A stretch of DNA of 25,271 bases from Entrophospora sp. SA101. Taxonomy: Eukaryota; Glomeromycota; Glomeromycetes; Entrophosporales; Entrophosporaceae. This document shows positions 9,889 to 19,184 of this stretch, piece after piece (within the stretch, counting starts at the first letter, position 1; each line of letters opens with the position of its first letter). The notes under the pieces were generated by a model that made no database searches, was not told where the DNA came from, and worked only from the letters and a program-made list of their open reading frames with translations. A program made the translations under genes and the position numbers. The stretch spans positions 2,594 to 27,864 of the forward strand of contig CAUDNR010000627.1 of NCBI GenBank assembly GCA_958430865.1, in the 5' to 3' direction.

Positions 9889-10310
9889 TCAAAATATAAA
9901 TATGTCTTTGTCACCGTAATTTAGAAGTTTACCTAAAAGCATGAGTGTGCAATGATATTTTAAACATTGGTTAAGAAATTGTTGGGAATTTATTATTCTA
10001 AAAAAATCCTTCAAAAATTTTTTTAAATTTCTATAATCACTTTCGTCAAACTCTAAACCATTTTTATGCTTAAAGCATTTAATTGATATATCCATTGCTT
10101 TCAAAAAATTATATCAGTTTATTCATCATTTACTCATCTAAGACCATTTAAACTATTTCATCATCATCTAAACGTTCTTTTGTCAAACTCAATTCATTAT
10201 CATTAATATATTCAAAATTTCTAAATCACCATTAAGATTCGATTTCAATTATTTGATCAGTGCCAATTTGCTTTGATTGTAATTGTTTCTTCATTGGTTG
10301 GTAATTGATA
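9889..10310 (-). pseudogene. Possible C-terminal remnant of a pogo/Tigger-type transposase
   Basis: Reading the minus strand downwards, fragments in changing frames give TDQIIEIES, then NELSLTKERLDDDEIV, then MVLDE, then KAMDISIKCFKHKNGLEFDE and SDYRNLKKFLKDFFR. The acidic D-D-E-I-V-x-M-V segment followed by a helical lysine-rich tail resembles the C-terminal tail of the pogo/Tigger transposase at the end of this window (VTDEEIISCV). Stops and frame changes break it. No DDE catalytic core is found upstream. The assignment is by style only. Confidence 0.3.
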
Positions 10311-10560
10311 AAATTCCTATTTATTTATTTAAAAAAATTTTTTAATCGCCAATTTTTTCAAAATTTTATAACAAGAGGAACCTTATATATATAGTCACGT
10401 TTGTTTATATAATATTAATATGGGAGTCTAATTGTGTATTTAATGAAAAAATTAACTTTATCACAAAAGATTTTTTTTTACCTTTAAGATTTATAACTTT
10501 TGTCATTTGATTCATGAAAATAAAATAATAATTACATAATGATCTCAAATTTTTATTATA

Positions 10561-10755
10561 GGACTCAAATTGGAGATTTGGACTTGCAACAAATTGGCCA
10601 GTTATTCTAGAATTGAAGACTAGAGTTACACTTCCTTAACACGAATCAGATTATCAGAAAATGATAAAGATGGGAGCCGAAATTAGTTGCAATTAATTGA
10701 GGATCCATCTTTAGAATGGGATTCTGGTACCTTATTCATTTGGCGGATTGATTGA
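10561..10755 (+). pseudogene. Decayed coding segment upstream of the transporter gene
   Basis: After a good acceptor-like sequence (TTTTTATTATAG) one frame reads LKLEIWTCNKLASYSRIED, a TAG, SYTSLTRIRLSENDKDGSRN, a TAG, and LQLIEDPSLEWDSGTLFIWR. A second frame reads GILVPYSFGGLIESYYNIPR over the last part. The composition is protein-like and clearly unlike the flanks, but stops interrupt both frames. I do not recognise the domain. It ends about 590 bp before the transporter start and is probably an unrelated dead gene. Confidence 0.35.
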
Positions 10756-11341
10756 ATCCTATTACAATATCCCAAGAGCTTATAAGAACAAACAGTTATT
10801 CAAAAGATAAAAATCGATAATGTTATTATTATTAACACAAAGAATATTTAATATATATATATATATATATTTATTTATTTATTTATTTAACGAAATCGTG
10901 GGAAAGAAGGGAAAAAAAGTTTTGTTCATACAAGCAAAAAAACATTTAAACATTTAAAACATTTAATAACCATTTTATTTATTATTATTGTGTGTTTAAG
11001 TTTTTCATGTGGTTTTTTTATTTGGGTTTCACAAAATTGTGCTATTTTTATTTTTTATTCTACCACTAACAAATGAATTGTGGCAGTGTAACGTTAAATT
11101 TTAATATTTAGGACATTTGGCGACAAAGTCGCCCGGCAGAGAAGCAATCCAATATCTAAAAAAAAAATTTTTTTAAAATTCTTCAATAACAAGTTAACTA
11201 ATTAGCTTGTTAAAACCCATTTAATATCACTAAAAAAACAAATTTATTGGTTTATTTATATGTATCATCACATTTATTATATTTTTATATAAAAGAAAAA
11301 TAGTAATAATAATAATATATATATATACCTGTATATATCAA
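10756..11341. promoter_or_regulatory. Upstream region of the transporter gene, simple repeats only
   Basis: This contains (TA)n and (TTTA)n runs near 10850-10890, poly-A/T tracts, and a TATATATATATA tract at about 11315-11332 just before the start codon. No defined promoter element can be assigned with confidence in such AT-rich DNA. Confidence 0.25.
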
Positions 11342-12856
11342 ATGACTGGGAGTAGTCGTGCAATTCCGATCCACATGGCAGACTTTCATATATTAGACAC
11401 ATCTGTTGTATGGCTTACTCTTTATTTTTTTCTTAATCTGGCTTTAACCTTGTATAATAAAGCTGTTATGCAATTATTTGATTTTCCTTTTCCATGGACA
11501 TTGACCGGAGTACATGCTTTATGTGGAGCGATTGGATCTTATACGTTTTACTGGTTGGGTATATTTCAACCTACACGTTTGAATGAACGGGAGAGTATGG
11601 TAATGTTGTTGTTTTCAGTTTTATATACCATAAACATTGCCATCAGCAATGTATCATTGTAAGTAAAAAAAGAAATATATATATTTTTTTTAATGTTACC
11701 GATTATGCTTTTTATCGATCTAAATAACAGCAAAAAAAAAATTTTTTTGATGGCATGAGCAGTCAAAATTTAACTCACACACACACATATATATTTTATT
11801 TATTTATATATATTTACACATGTACATATATACAAATTAACTTTTATCTTTTTATGATAAATTTTCTATTTCTCTAGACATTTAGTTACGGTACCAGTAA
11901 GTTATCATTTTTAATGAATTATATATGAATAATTAATTTGTGCATTACAGATCAATATCTGATCTAAATGATTTTTTAATGTCCGAAAGTTCCATCAAGT
12001 GGTACGAGCGATGACTCCACTATTTACTATAATACTCTCGATCCTTTTCTTAAAAAAGAATTTCCCAACAATGACTTATATCTCTTTATTACCGGTTAGT
12101 ATTAAAAGGTGGAGTGATATGTTGATTAGAAGAATTTTAGGTTGATTTTATAAATTTTTATTATAATATAATCTTAGGTTGTTTTAGGTGTGGTATTTGC
12201 AACAGTTGGTGATTATTACTTTACAAAAATGGGTAAGAATATTATTTATTATTAAAAATAAAAATAATTGACAGACATATAATCTAATATATCTTTTTTT
12301 TTTTAAACAGGATTTTTTTTGACAATTTTAGGCACAATACTAGCAGCATTAAAGACTGTTGTAACAAATCGAGTTCAAGTTGGCCGTCTTAAGCTTCATC
12401 CATTGGATTTATTGTTACGTATGTCACCATTGGCATTTGTTCAAACCGTAATTTATGCTTATGTCACTGGAGAATTACATAGAGTTAGAGCTTTTAGTAA
12501 AACTGAAATGACAACATCATTAGTGATTGCATTAGCTACAAACGGCATTATAGCATTTTTCTTGAATGTGGTAAGCTTCACAGCCAACAAAAAAACGTCA
12601 GCTTTAACAATGACAGTTGCTGGCAATGTGAAACAAGTTCTATCAATTATTTTGGCAGTGATAATATTTAATTTAACTATAACACCAACGAATGGACTTG
12701 GAATATTTTTAACGTTGCTTGGAGGTTTGTCCTTTTCTTTTAAAAGATTTATATATCAATTCTTTTTTTTTTTTTTTTTATTAAACCTTTTTTTTTTTTT
12801 TTTTGAATTCTTGATTATTATTAGGTGCTTGGTATGCATACGTGTCAAAAAGATAA
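11342..12856 (+). CDS. TPT/nucleotide-sugar-type transporter, DMT superfamily, six exons
   Basis: Exons 11342-11658, 11878-11896, 11990-12094, 12178-12232, 12311-12724 and 12825-12856 join in frame to 313 aa ending in TAA. All introns are GT-AG (219, 93, 83, 78 and 100 nt). The product is a hydrophobic polytopic protein of the triose-phosphate-transporter domain family, about the usual length for the family. Recognisable stretches are LYNKAV (about residues 36-41), FPFPWTLTGVHALCG, NVSLHLVTVPFHQVVRAM across exons 1-3, and NKKTSALTMTVAGNVKQVLS near the C-terminus, where related transporters carry a conserved T-x-x-V-x-G-x-x-K segment. Such proteins exchange phosphorylated or nucleotide sugars across Golgi, ER or plastid membranes. 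The substrate cannot be read here. Intron 5 carries long poly-T. The very short last exon encodes AWYAYVSKR with a basic tail. The first ATG is used because no in-frame ATG with coding content lies upstream. Confidence 0.9.
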
Positions 12857-13289
12857 CATCTTTAGATTGATGGTGATGGTGATGATGATAATGATAATAA
12901 TAATAATATATATTTTATTAATTAAAACAAATATATATTTAATAATAATAGCAGTAATATTTAACTTAATTTTAACATATTATTTACATATAAAATAGAC
13001 TTGATTTTGATAATAAACGAATATTTTTTTTTTTCAAATTTTTTATAATTGTTTAATGGCAAAATACTTTCTTTTTTTCTTTTTTTTTTTTTTTTTTACA
13101 ATTAAATAATGAATAATTCCTAGAACACACATATCTAATTAGCATCGTTATAAAGTTTTTTTTTGTCTTATTTAAATGATTATCATTAACTGTTTACATT
13201 TCAAACGGTTATATTCCTCCACTACCAAGCCTATTCCACAAGTATAAATATTAGTTAGTATTAAACGTTGTGTTTTTATTTTAAATATT
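12857..13289. other. 3' flank of the transporter gene, gene-free
   Basis: GAT/AAT trinucleotide runs follow the stop codon (about 12871-12910), then AT-rich sequence with poly-T runs near 13025-13100. AATAAT/AATAAA-like words that could serve as polyadenylation signals are abundant and not diagnostic. A less AT-rich block at about 13205-13245 may belong to the 3' region of the minus-strand Fanzor-like pseudogene. Confidence 0.4.
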
Positions 13290-14430
13290 TTAACGCTAAT
13301 TAATAATTTACCTATTACATAATGCAATATTACTGGTTTTACATGTCACAAGATGCCAAACCCGGCCAACATCCTCCACTTATCCATTACAGCGAGAACA
13401 GATAATGGAAGTTCTGAATTCATCGTATCTCCTAGCTCGGCATGCTTTTTTTCGGTTGCAAACGATGAAAAAATCCATCTTCATATGCTACAACTGTTCT
13501 TCCGTTATTTTTGTAACAGTTTCATGATAAGCCTTCTGCTTTTTAATATATGTCTTAAAACGAAGATTGTGCCAACTACCATTAAATTCAAGTAGTGTTG
13601 GAAAATGCTCAAGATAATAATGCGGATATTCTCTGTATTGAGCAAATGAGGTGACAGATGAAGTCGGAAGAGCTGCAATGTTCCAGGATACAGTTAGACT
13701 TAATTAAGATAAACATCAACTTGACTAACCTCTTATTATTTCTTTCACTGTGCGGTTTTCTTATGCCAGTTTCTATTTTCTCTTAATCCTTTGTGCTACA
13801 TTTAATGGTTTGATTTCTATCCACACCACACGAAGCAACAAATAAGGTTTTTCTTCCCGAGTCCAGCTCAACTCATCTGTCACCCACCAGGTTGAATGTC
13901 TAATGATTGGTAATCCCCATCTTAATCAAAACCGTAACCATTTATACCATCCCGTTAGGATAGAAACACTCACAGCATCTGTCATGATGCCAAGGCCAAA
14001 CCTTCGCCCCTTTGTATCATCATTAGGTCGTGTAATCACCTTTGAAAAAAAAAAGAGAAGGTTTACCTTGGGTTTTACAAGTGAAGAAGATATTGTAGTA
14101 GATCAAAATAAATATTCGCCTTATCAATATTAAATGTAAGTCTTCACCAGTTTAAGGCATCGTTTCCAAATTCTGTCATTGTTAGTCCATGCCTTCCCAA
14201 AATCAATTGAACGGAACAAATCAAAAAGAGCAATTGTTTGAATTAGAATATATCTGTTTTAAAACTGGCGATAGGTGCAAAGTCAAATGAGCAAAGGCCA
14301 CAACCCATCCTTGTTTTTTCTCTCGCTTGAGCATCTCTCCTGTAAGGAGTAATTGATTCAATGATGGAAATGACGGAAGTTGGCAAGTTAAAATGGCTTT
14401 GAGGAGCGAGCATTTAAAATTTAAATACAC
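13290..14430 (-). pseudogene. Fanzor-like (eukaryotic TnpB homologue) nuclease, broken
   Basis: Read from 14430 down, in changing frames. First comes an N-terminal part (QLPSFPSLNQLLLTGEMLKR and FDLFRSIDFGKAWTNNDRIW). Next is a block at 14045-13926 with RRFGLGIMTDAVSVSIL. Next is VELDSGRKTLFVASCG, with the candidate RuvC-I aspartate at 13861-13863. Then 13685-13491 is a clean 65-codon frame (NIAALPTSSVTSFAQYREYP ... LRFKTYIKKQKAYHETVTKI). Next is GRTVVAYEDGFFH, a RuvC-II-like segment with its GAA codon at 13480-13482. Then DEFRTSIICSRCNG, a zinc-ribbon CxxC beginning near 13424. Their order and wording match the TnpB/Fanzor family of RuvC-type, RNA-guided nucleases. The RuvC-III region after the CxxC is not convincing. 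At least three frameshifts and several stops show it is dead. Two plus-strand frames here are shadows. No flanking terminal repeats or guide-RNA region were identified. Confidence 0.75.
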
Positions 14431-15668
14431 ACATATATATATATATAATCTAACTTGGATTATCTAACCAATAGAGCTAACTTATTTTTAATTAGATATT
14501 TTATTCATCATAACAAGTAACAAGAATAATATTTATTTTACAGTACTAAATCAAAATATATAATTAAAAAAATTTTTACCTAACAGCATTTCACACTTCA
14601 TTTAGACCATCGATTGATAGTTGCAAACAAAAAATTTGTGATATATGAACATGAATATCATTTGAACAAATGAGGAAATTGATGATAATAATAATGATAC
14701 CAATCAGTATAATAGATACAATAATAACATCAGAAAATATTGAAATTATAGAAGAATTCAATAAAATTATTTATAATATCAAAAATACTAAAAAAAGTCT
14801 ACTCTACGACATCAAACACAAATGTTTAAAACTGATAGATCTTTGATGACAATGTGGTTTTGAGATATGAAGGTGTTTGCAAATTGTTGGTTTTTATTTT
14901 ATTTATTGTTATTATTATATTGTTATATAATTCTTATTATTGTTGTTATAATGTTTTATAATATATGGTAAAATCGAAAAAATTCTTCAGTACATATTGA
15001 AATCCCTCAAAATCAATGATAATGAAAAGTATATTCAAGCAAAACATCTCCATTTTACAAGCTTTTAACCACTTGTATTATAACCAGTTTTTCTATTTTA
15101 ATGCGGGCATTTTCCAGTAGGCTTATCCTATTTCCTCTGGCCATGATGGAATAGGATAAGCCTGTATGATACAAATTCTGACGGAAAATTCGCTAAAATC
15201 ATATCGTACATACTTATGGAAAGGATCTTAACTTTAAAAGTTTATTGACGACGTGTACCGTAATTACACAGTATATCATATGGCACAATTTTAGATTTAT
15301 TGGCCCGAAGATCATTACGCAGTTTAAAGACAAAATAATTTTTTTTATATATTGGAGGGAGGGTAATGAATTTAAAGTTGATTCAAGTGTATATATACTT
15401 TAAGGTAGTAGAAGTAGTTATCATAAAATCACCATATCTATTCTATATTTTAATATCAACAATAATAAACTTGCGCTTGTTACAAAATGGTTAATAACGA
15501 TGATGATAATTTATTACTTAATTATGAAAATGGGAAAACAACAACAATAAAATTATCTACAAAAAAGTAAAAAAAATAGAGTTAACATGTCTAAATAGAT
15601 CATGAGAACCTTAAACTTTTGCTTCAAATATAACCTACCAAAACTAAACTGATCAAATTGACCAAGTT
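14431..15668. other. Gene-free stretch with one strong hairpin
   Basis: A 58-codon frame (from ATG at 14670) is rich in Ile, Asn and Lys, as expected from AT-rich DNA, and has no motif. (TA)n lies near 14430-14450. The hairpin at 15119-15163 is listed separately. The remainder shows nothing I can support. Confidence 0.4.
15119..15163. repeat. Hairpin with 14-bp perfect stem
   Basis: AGGCTTATCCTATT (15119-15132) pairs perfectly with AATAGGATAAGCCT (15150-15163) across a 17-nt loop containing TGGCCATGATGG. The stem is more GC-rich than its surroundings. No adjacent gene explains it as a terminator. It may be a small fold-back element. Confidence 0.65.
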
Positions 15669-16028
15669 TTACGGCAATACATCAATGTAAAAAAAAAAAC
15701 TAGGTGTAAAAGTTGATTTAAAATTATTGCCTGCTGGTTTCCATACAACACATCCATCAAAAAAAAAAAGTTTTATGCGATCATTCTGACAAAGTATTTG
15801 ATCCAAACTTTCCAGATACTGATGGATATGTATTAATTTGTGCCCATAGTTATCATTATCATGCTGCAAAAATTTGGAAAAAATTTTATACATTGTATGG
15901 AATCTTACAAAAAAAGGTACCTTTAAAAATGTTACTCTTTTTGTATCACAATTAGAAAAATCTGACAACATAGTTGGGCCGGAAGATAAATGACAGTGGC
16001 ATTCACTGAATATCCGCCGAATATCCAT
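15669..16028 (-). CDS. Unrecognised ORF whose 5' end comes from a hAT terminus
   Basis: A 119-codon frame opens at ATG 16028 and ends at TAA. The first 12 or so codons (MDIRRIFSECHC) are read from the terminal repeat of the hAT relic starting at 15994, so the annotated start is a product of the insertion. The segment downstream of it, with stretches such as VRFHTMYKIFSKFLQHDNDN and HKLIHIHQYLESLDQILCQN, has a protein-like composition. It also contains poly-A-derived FFF runs that may mark indels. I recognise no family. It may be a host or transposon gene truncated by the insertion, or a fortunate open frame. Confidence 0.3.
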   Translation of the reverse strand: MDIRRIFSECHCHLSSGPTMLSDFSNCDTKRVTFLKVPFFVRFHTMYKIFSKFLQHDNDNYGHKLIHIHQYLESLDQILCQNDRIKLFFFDGCVVWKPAGNNFKSTFTPSFFFYIDVLP

Positions 16029-16465
16029 TGAATATTCATAACAATAAATTTAATACAAAAAATATAACAATTATTTATTCATCAAGAAAAATATTTTCAA
16101 TACATTGGATATATTTTTTAAGAAATACAATCCTTTCAAATAACAATGGATTCAATTCTGTTCGTTTGGCTGTCATTGTGTTCCAGCTTTACTAAATAGA
16201 CGCTCACTTGGAGTAGAAGTTGCTACAACGCATAAATGTTTTTAGCTAATAATGACACAGTTGGGTATTATTATATTACTTGATATATTACATTGTTATA
16301 ATAGAAAGAACGTTGGTGTAATAGTGAACAAAATAGTATTTATATGTATTAAAAAAAAATTTCATTCATTTTTATGTTCTGTACCACAAATTATTCACCA
16401 ATTAACTTTCAAACACCCGATTAACCGGTGAATATCATTCGGTGGATACAAATCATTCGATAATG
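15994..16465. mobile_element. hAT relic with transposase C-terminus
   Basis: The left end starts CAGTGGCATTCACTGAATAT and runs through TATCCGCCGAATATCC. Its reverse complement shares ATTCGGYGGATA with the sequence at about 16438-16449 near the right side. That gives a roughly 470-bp derivative, with the right end uncertain. The hAT transposase C-terminal remnant (16075-16267, minus) lies inside. No clean 8-bp target duplication was found. Confidence 0.45.
16075..16267 (-). pseudogene. hAT transposase C-terminal (hATC) remnant, second copy
   Basis: From 16267 downward the frames give YPTVSLLAKNIYAL, then (shifted) VATSTPSERLFSKAG, then (shifted again) MTAKRTELNPLLFERIVFLK and a TAA at 16075-16077. 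This is the standard hAT C-terminal order: a Y-P-x-L/V-S-x-L-A segment, the A-T-S-x-P-S-E-R-x-F-S-x-A-G signature, then x-K-R-x-x-L-x-P and a helix ending in FLK. It is broken by two frameshifts and is not closely similar in wording to the copy at 6478-6633, so it belongs to a different hAT family. The N-terminal and catalytic parts are absent. Confidence 0.75.
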
Positions 16466-17148
16466 AAGCTAATGAAGGTAGATGATGAATATAATATAAA
16501 GAACATGTATATAACTTAAAAAAAAAAAATAAATAAAAAACTGGTATAGTTTACCTGTAATAAATACAAGTTCACTCTCCACTATAATGGACCATGTTAG
16601 TACTAGTATTAGTATTAGAAAATGTCTGTTATATAGAAAATCTATTATTGACAGTAAATAGTAATAATTTTATTATTATTCTGTTATACAATTATAGAAA
16701 GATGCAAGTTGTATTTAATTAATAAAAAATATTAATGCATTATTATAAATTTGGAAAAAACTCCTTACTAATAAAAACTTTATGCGTATTGAAGTTATCT
16801 AGATGAGATTGTAATTAACTATACTCCTCTCTTTATTACATACATATCTAATTATAATAACAAAAAAAAAATAAAAAAGAAAATTATTATATAAATCAAG
16901 TCGTTTTTAATGAAACTTCATGGGTATAAACGTTATCTCTTAATTTAACAAAGTTTTTTGTCTATTTAAAACGTTATTTTACAATATGATGAATTCATTT
17001 TAAAATTATTTATATAGTAATGGTTACACACCATAATTTCAAACTTGTAGGGTTGTATCACTCAATCATGGAGTGGGTAAAATTTCTAATTTTTTGTACT
17101 AACCTGGAGCAAAATATTTTATTATAACCCGAGTTACTATATAATTTT
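16466..17148. other. Gene-free stretch
   Basis: AT-rich sequence with poly-A runs. From about 17050 it contains GGAGTGGG, ACCTGGAGC and TAACCCGAGTTAC words that belong to the terminal zone of the fragment described at 17149-17583. I see no gene. Confidence 0.4.
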
Positions 17149-17583
17149 GCTCTAGGTTGCTCTAAATTATTTTAGTAATTTGATTATAATTTGTTAATTT
17201 TGATTTCTTTGTTCGCGAATTTTTATTATGAATAAAAAACTGAAAATTTATACGAAATGCTTTCAGATAGTGAGCCTAAACCATCAGATGAATCATTATA
17301 TAATATAAATAGAGAAGAAAGTGAGATTAATTTGATTTTTAGTCAAGAAGATAATGAAAGTTTAATTACTACTACTACAACTATAACTAACACAAGTACA
17401 GCTACCACAAGTACAGTTACTAATTCTATACAAGAAAATGAATCTAATTTATCAAACACTTTACGTGAAACTCTTGGGTTTGGGAATTTTTTTCAAAAGA
17501 ATATAATGATAAACAAGAAATTATTATTATTACTTCATGAAGCAACCCGGAATATCATGGAGTAATCTGGAGTAACCCGGAGC
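17149..17583. mobile_element. Candidate non-autonomous hAT-like element with inverted ends
   Basis: The left segment 17149-17172 and the reverse complement of 17560-17583 agree at 17 of 24 positions, and all seven differences are transitions. Both sides carry several near-tandem copies of a GGAGTAACCC-type word, which extends beyond the limits given, so the true ends may lie outside (about 17040 to 17610). The interior encodes an N-terminal fragment that ends like the start of a BED finger. hAT assignment is tentative. Confidence 0.4.
17257..17565 (+). pseudogene. N-terminal fragment, Ser/Thr/Glu-rich, probable BED-type transposase start
   Basis: A 102-codon frame opens with ATGCTTTCAGATAGTGAGCC. 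It encodes an acidic, low-complexity leader (MLSDSEPKPSDESLYNINRE) and a Thr/Asn/Ser run (about residues 38-56). It reaches LGFGNFFQKNI, after which a one-base change of frame would read DKQEIIIITS. BED zinc fingers of hAT transposases commonly open with a V-W-x-x-F-x-K segment followed by such a stretch, but the zinc-binding cysteines and everything downstream are missing. The frame ends inside the terminal-repeat zone. It is most likely a deletion derivative; BED identity is an inference. Confidence 0.35.
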
Positions 17584-17631
17584 AACCCATGGAGTATTAA
17601 CCCAGAAATTTTTCGGAAAATAAACTTCTGC

Positions 17632-17687
17632 AGGACATGTCACACGACTATTACTGTATTAGTATTAGCAGTCGTGTGACATGTCCT
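17632..17687. repeat. Hairpin with 18-bp perfect stem and 20-nt loop
   Basis: AGGACATGTCACACGACT (17632-17649) is exactly complementary in reverse to 17670-17687. The loop is ATTACTGTATTAGTATTAGC. The stem is much less AT-rich than its surroundings. It lies about 50 bp beyond the hAT-like fragment. It could be a small fold-back transposon, a transcribed hairpin RNA or a terminator. Nothing in the sequence decides. Confidence 0.8.
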
Positions 17688-17810
17688 TTCAAATTATTTT
17701 CTATTACTATATATATGGGAATTGGACTAGGAAATCGGCCCCTCAGACTGGATAGTTTTTTTATGTCAATCATTATGAAAATATTGTAAATCCGAAATTG
17801 CCTGCCAAAA

Positions 17811-18152
17811 TTGATTTTTTCAAAAACCATTTCGGATAACATCTTTAATCCAGATGTTGAATGTCTTGATCTTACAAATGTTTTTCTGCAGGGATATAAT
17901 TTTGGAGAAAATAAATTCATAGTCAATATAGCATCAATCCGTGAGAATGTGTCAGCCTTGATTGATGCTGGGTTCTTCTCTTTTCTCATTTTGAAAACTT
18001 ATTTTATGGCTGTATTGGAAAACATTGCGAAAAGAGTCTATGTAAGTAGAACATTACTCAAACTTATTTTTAAGATTTGTTATATGGGGCATGCTGCAAC
18101 AAAACCAGACAAAGTGAACATTGGTATTACCAAGGATTTCAGGGATCAATAG
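17811..18152 (+). pseudogene. Unrecognised ORF running into the dispersed repeat
   Basis: A 113-codon frame (with ATT, not ATG, at position 1 of the open stretch) reads NPDVECLDLTNVFLQGYNFG and ENVSALIDAGFFSFLILKTY, then ends in CYMGHAATKPDKVNIGITKD, which lies within the dispersed repeat shared with 7255-7500. The composition is protein-like. No domain is recognised. It is likely the part of the repeat family's coding sequence that lies upstream of 18153. The minus-strand frame at 17651-17989 is its shadow. Confidence 0.35.
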
Positions 18153-18411
18153 TGTTTGTTTAATATCACAATGTATTACAATGTAATGTGATCATGATAT
18201 TTGTCTAGACAAAAATAGTTAATATGAAACTCATTTACATTAGGTCTACTATGGAACCAAAGAATTATAGTACCATCAGAAGTATTTTGAAGAACAAGAG
18301 AAAAGATTGCTCCTTATATTTTTAAATTAGCAGATACTAAATCCTTGCAAACATATTTAGACAAAAAAAGATCACTTATGAAATTTGCCAAGAGAGAAAA
18401 AGAAAAGTTAT
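18075..18411 (+). pseudogene. Dispersed repeat copy 2 with decayed coding sequence
   Basis: 18075-18300 aligns with the minus strand of 7255-7500, sharing GTGAACATT, TTTCAGGGATCAA, AAAATAGTTAATATGAA and CTACTATGGAACC. One frame reads GLLWNQRIIVPSEVF, then a TGA found also in the other copy, then RTREKIAPYIFKLADTKSLQ and TYLDKKRSLMKFAKREKEKL before TAA. A weaker third match (GGGGCATATTGCAACAAAAC) lies near 18816. The family is not recognised. Repetition plus shared defects suggest a multicopy, probably transposon-related sequence. Confidence 0.55.
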
Positions 18412-19184
18412 AATTAATAAAAGAATATTAACACAGAACCTAGAAAATTAGGAAAAAATTTATTTACTTACTATAAATATTGGTGTATCAGTACACAGTG
18501 TGACGAAGTTACTAGAATCAATATCACTAGTTTATTTTTAAAATTGAAGAGATTCTAAAATTGGTCCTGTGGTGACAAGCAAAGAATTAAATTTGAATGG
18601 ATCTGCAAATAAATATTCAAGTATATGAAAATAAAAATCCTTAACCAGTTCCATGAAAAATAATTATGTCTAGATTTAAATTATTAAAATGGATAAGATA
18701 AAAATCATGAAAATTATTATCTTAATAAATAAAAGAGAATTATTGTTGTTTCTAAAAAAATTATTGAGGAGAATTGTTGTTTTGTGTTAATTATATTATT
18801 ATTTTTATATAATTGGGGCATATTGCAACAAAACGAACATTGGTTGGTTCAAGAAAAATCTTAATCATCATTCATCACTAATGTAATAATTTTTTTTTAT
18901 GCTATACAAGTTACTCCTAGGGCAAGCAAAAAATGTCATTATACCAAGATTGTCACTATAATGAGCTGTCCTTATAACATGAGTCATACATAATTTTAAA
19001 TTTGGAGTTAACATATTAATATATTAATTTAACAACATATTACTATTTTAGCTTTAATTAATCAATTAATGATGCGCAATATTCTCAAATTATTTAATTA
19101 TTATATTCTTGCTATTTTTCTTTGCCAAATAATTGTTCTAAAATCTATTATCCAATATCATTTAATTGTGACCAATAATAATAA
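18412..19184. other. Gene-free stretch
   Basis: Apart from the weak third repeat match near 18816, I see AT-rich sequence only. A 69-codon plus-strand frame (19069-19278) is largely the antisense of the last exon of the minus-strand gene and is not called. Confidence 0.4.

Noticed and set aside
11566..11766. 66-codon minus-strand frame
   Set aside because: Antisense of transporter exon 1 and intron 1.
13353..14133. Two plus-strand frames (13353-13595 and 13903-14133)
   Set aside because: They are shadows of the minus-strand Fanzor-like pseudogene, whose reading is supported by ordered family motifs.
14670..14846. 58-codon plus-strand frame rich in Ile and Asn
   Set aside because: Composition-driven, with no motif and no splice or promoter context.
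17651..17989. 112-codon minus-strand frame
   Set aside because: Antisense to the plus-strand coding-like segment that runs into the dispersed repeat, and it begins in the hairpin arm.
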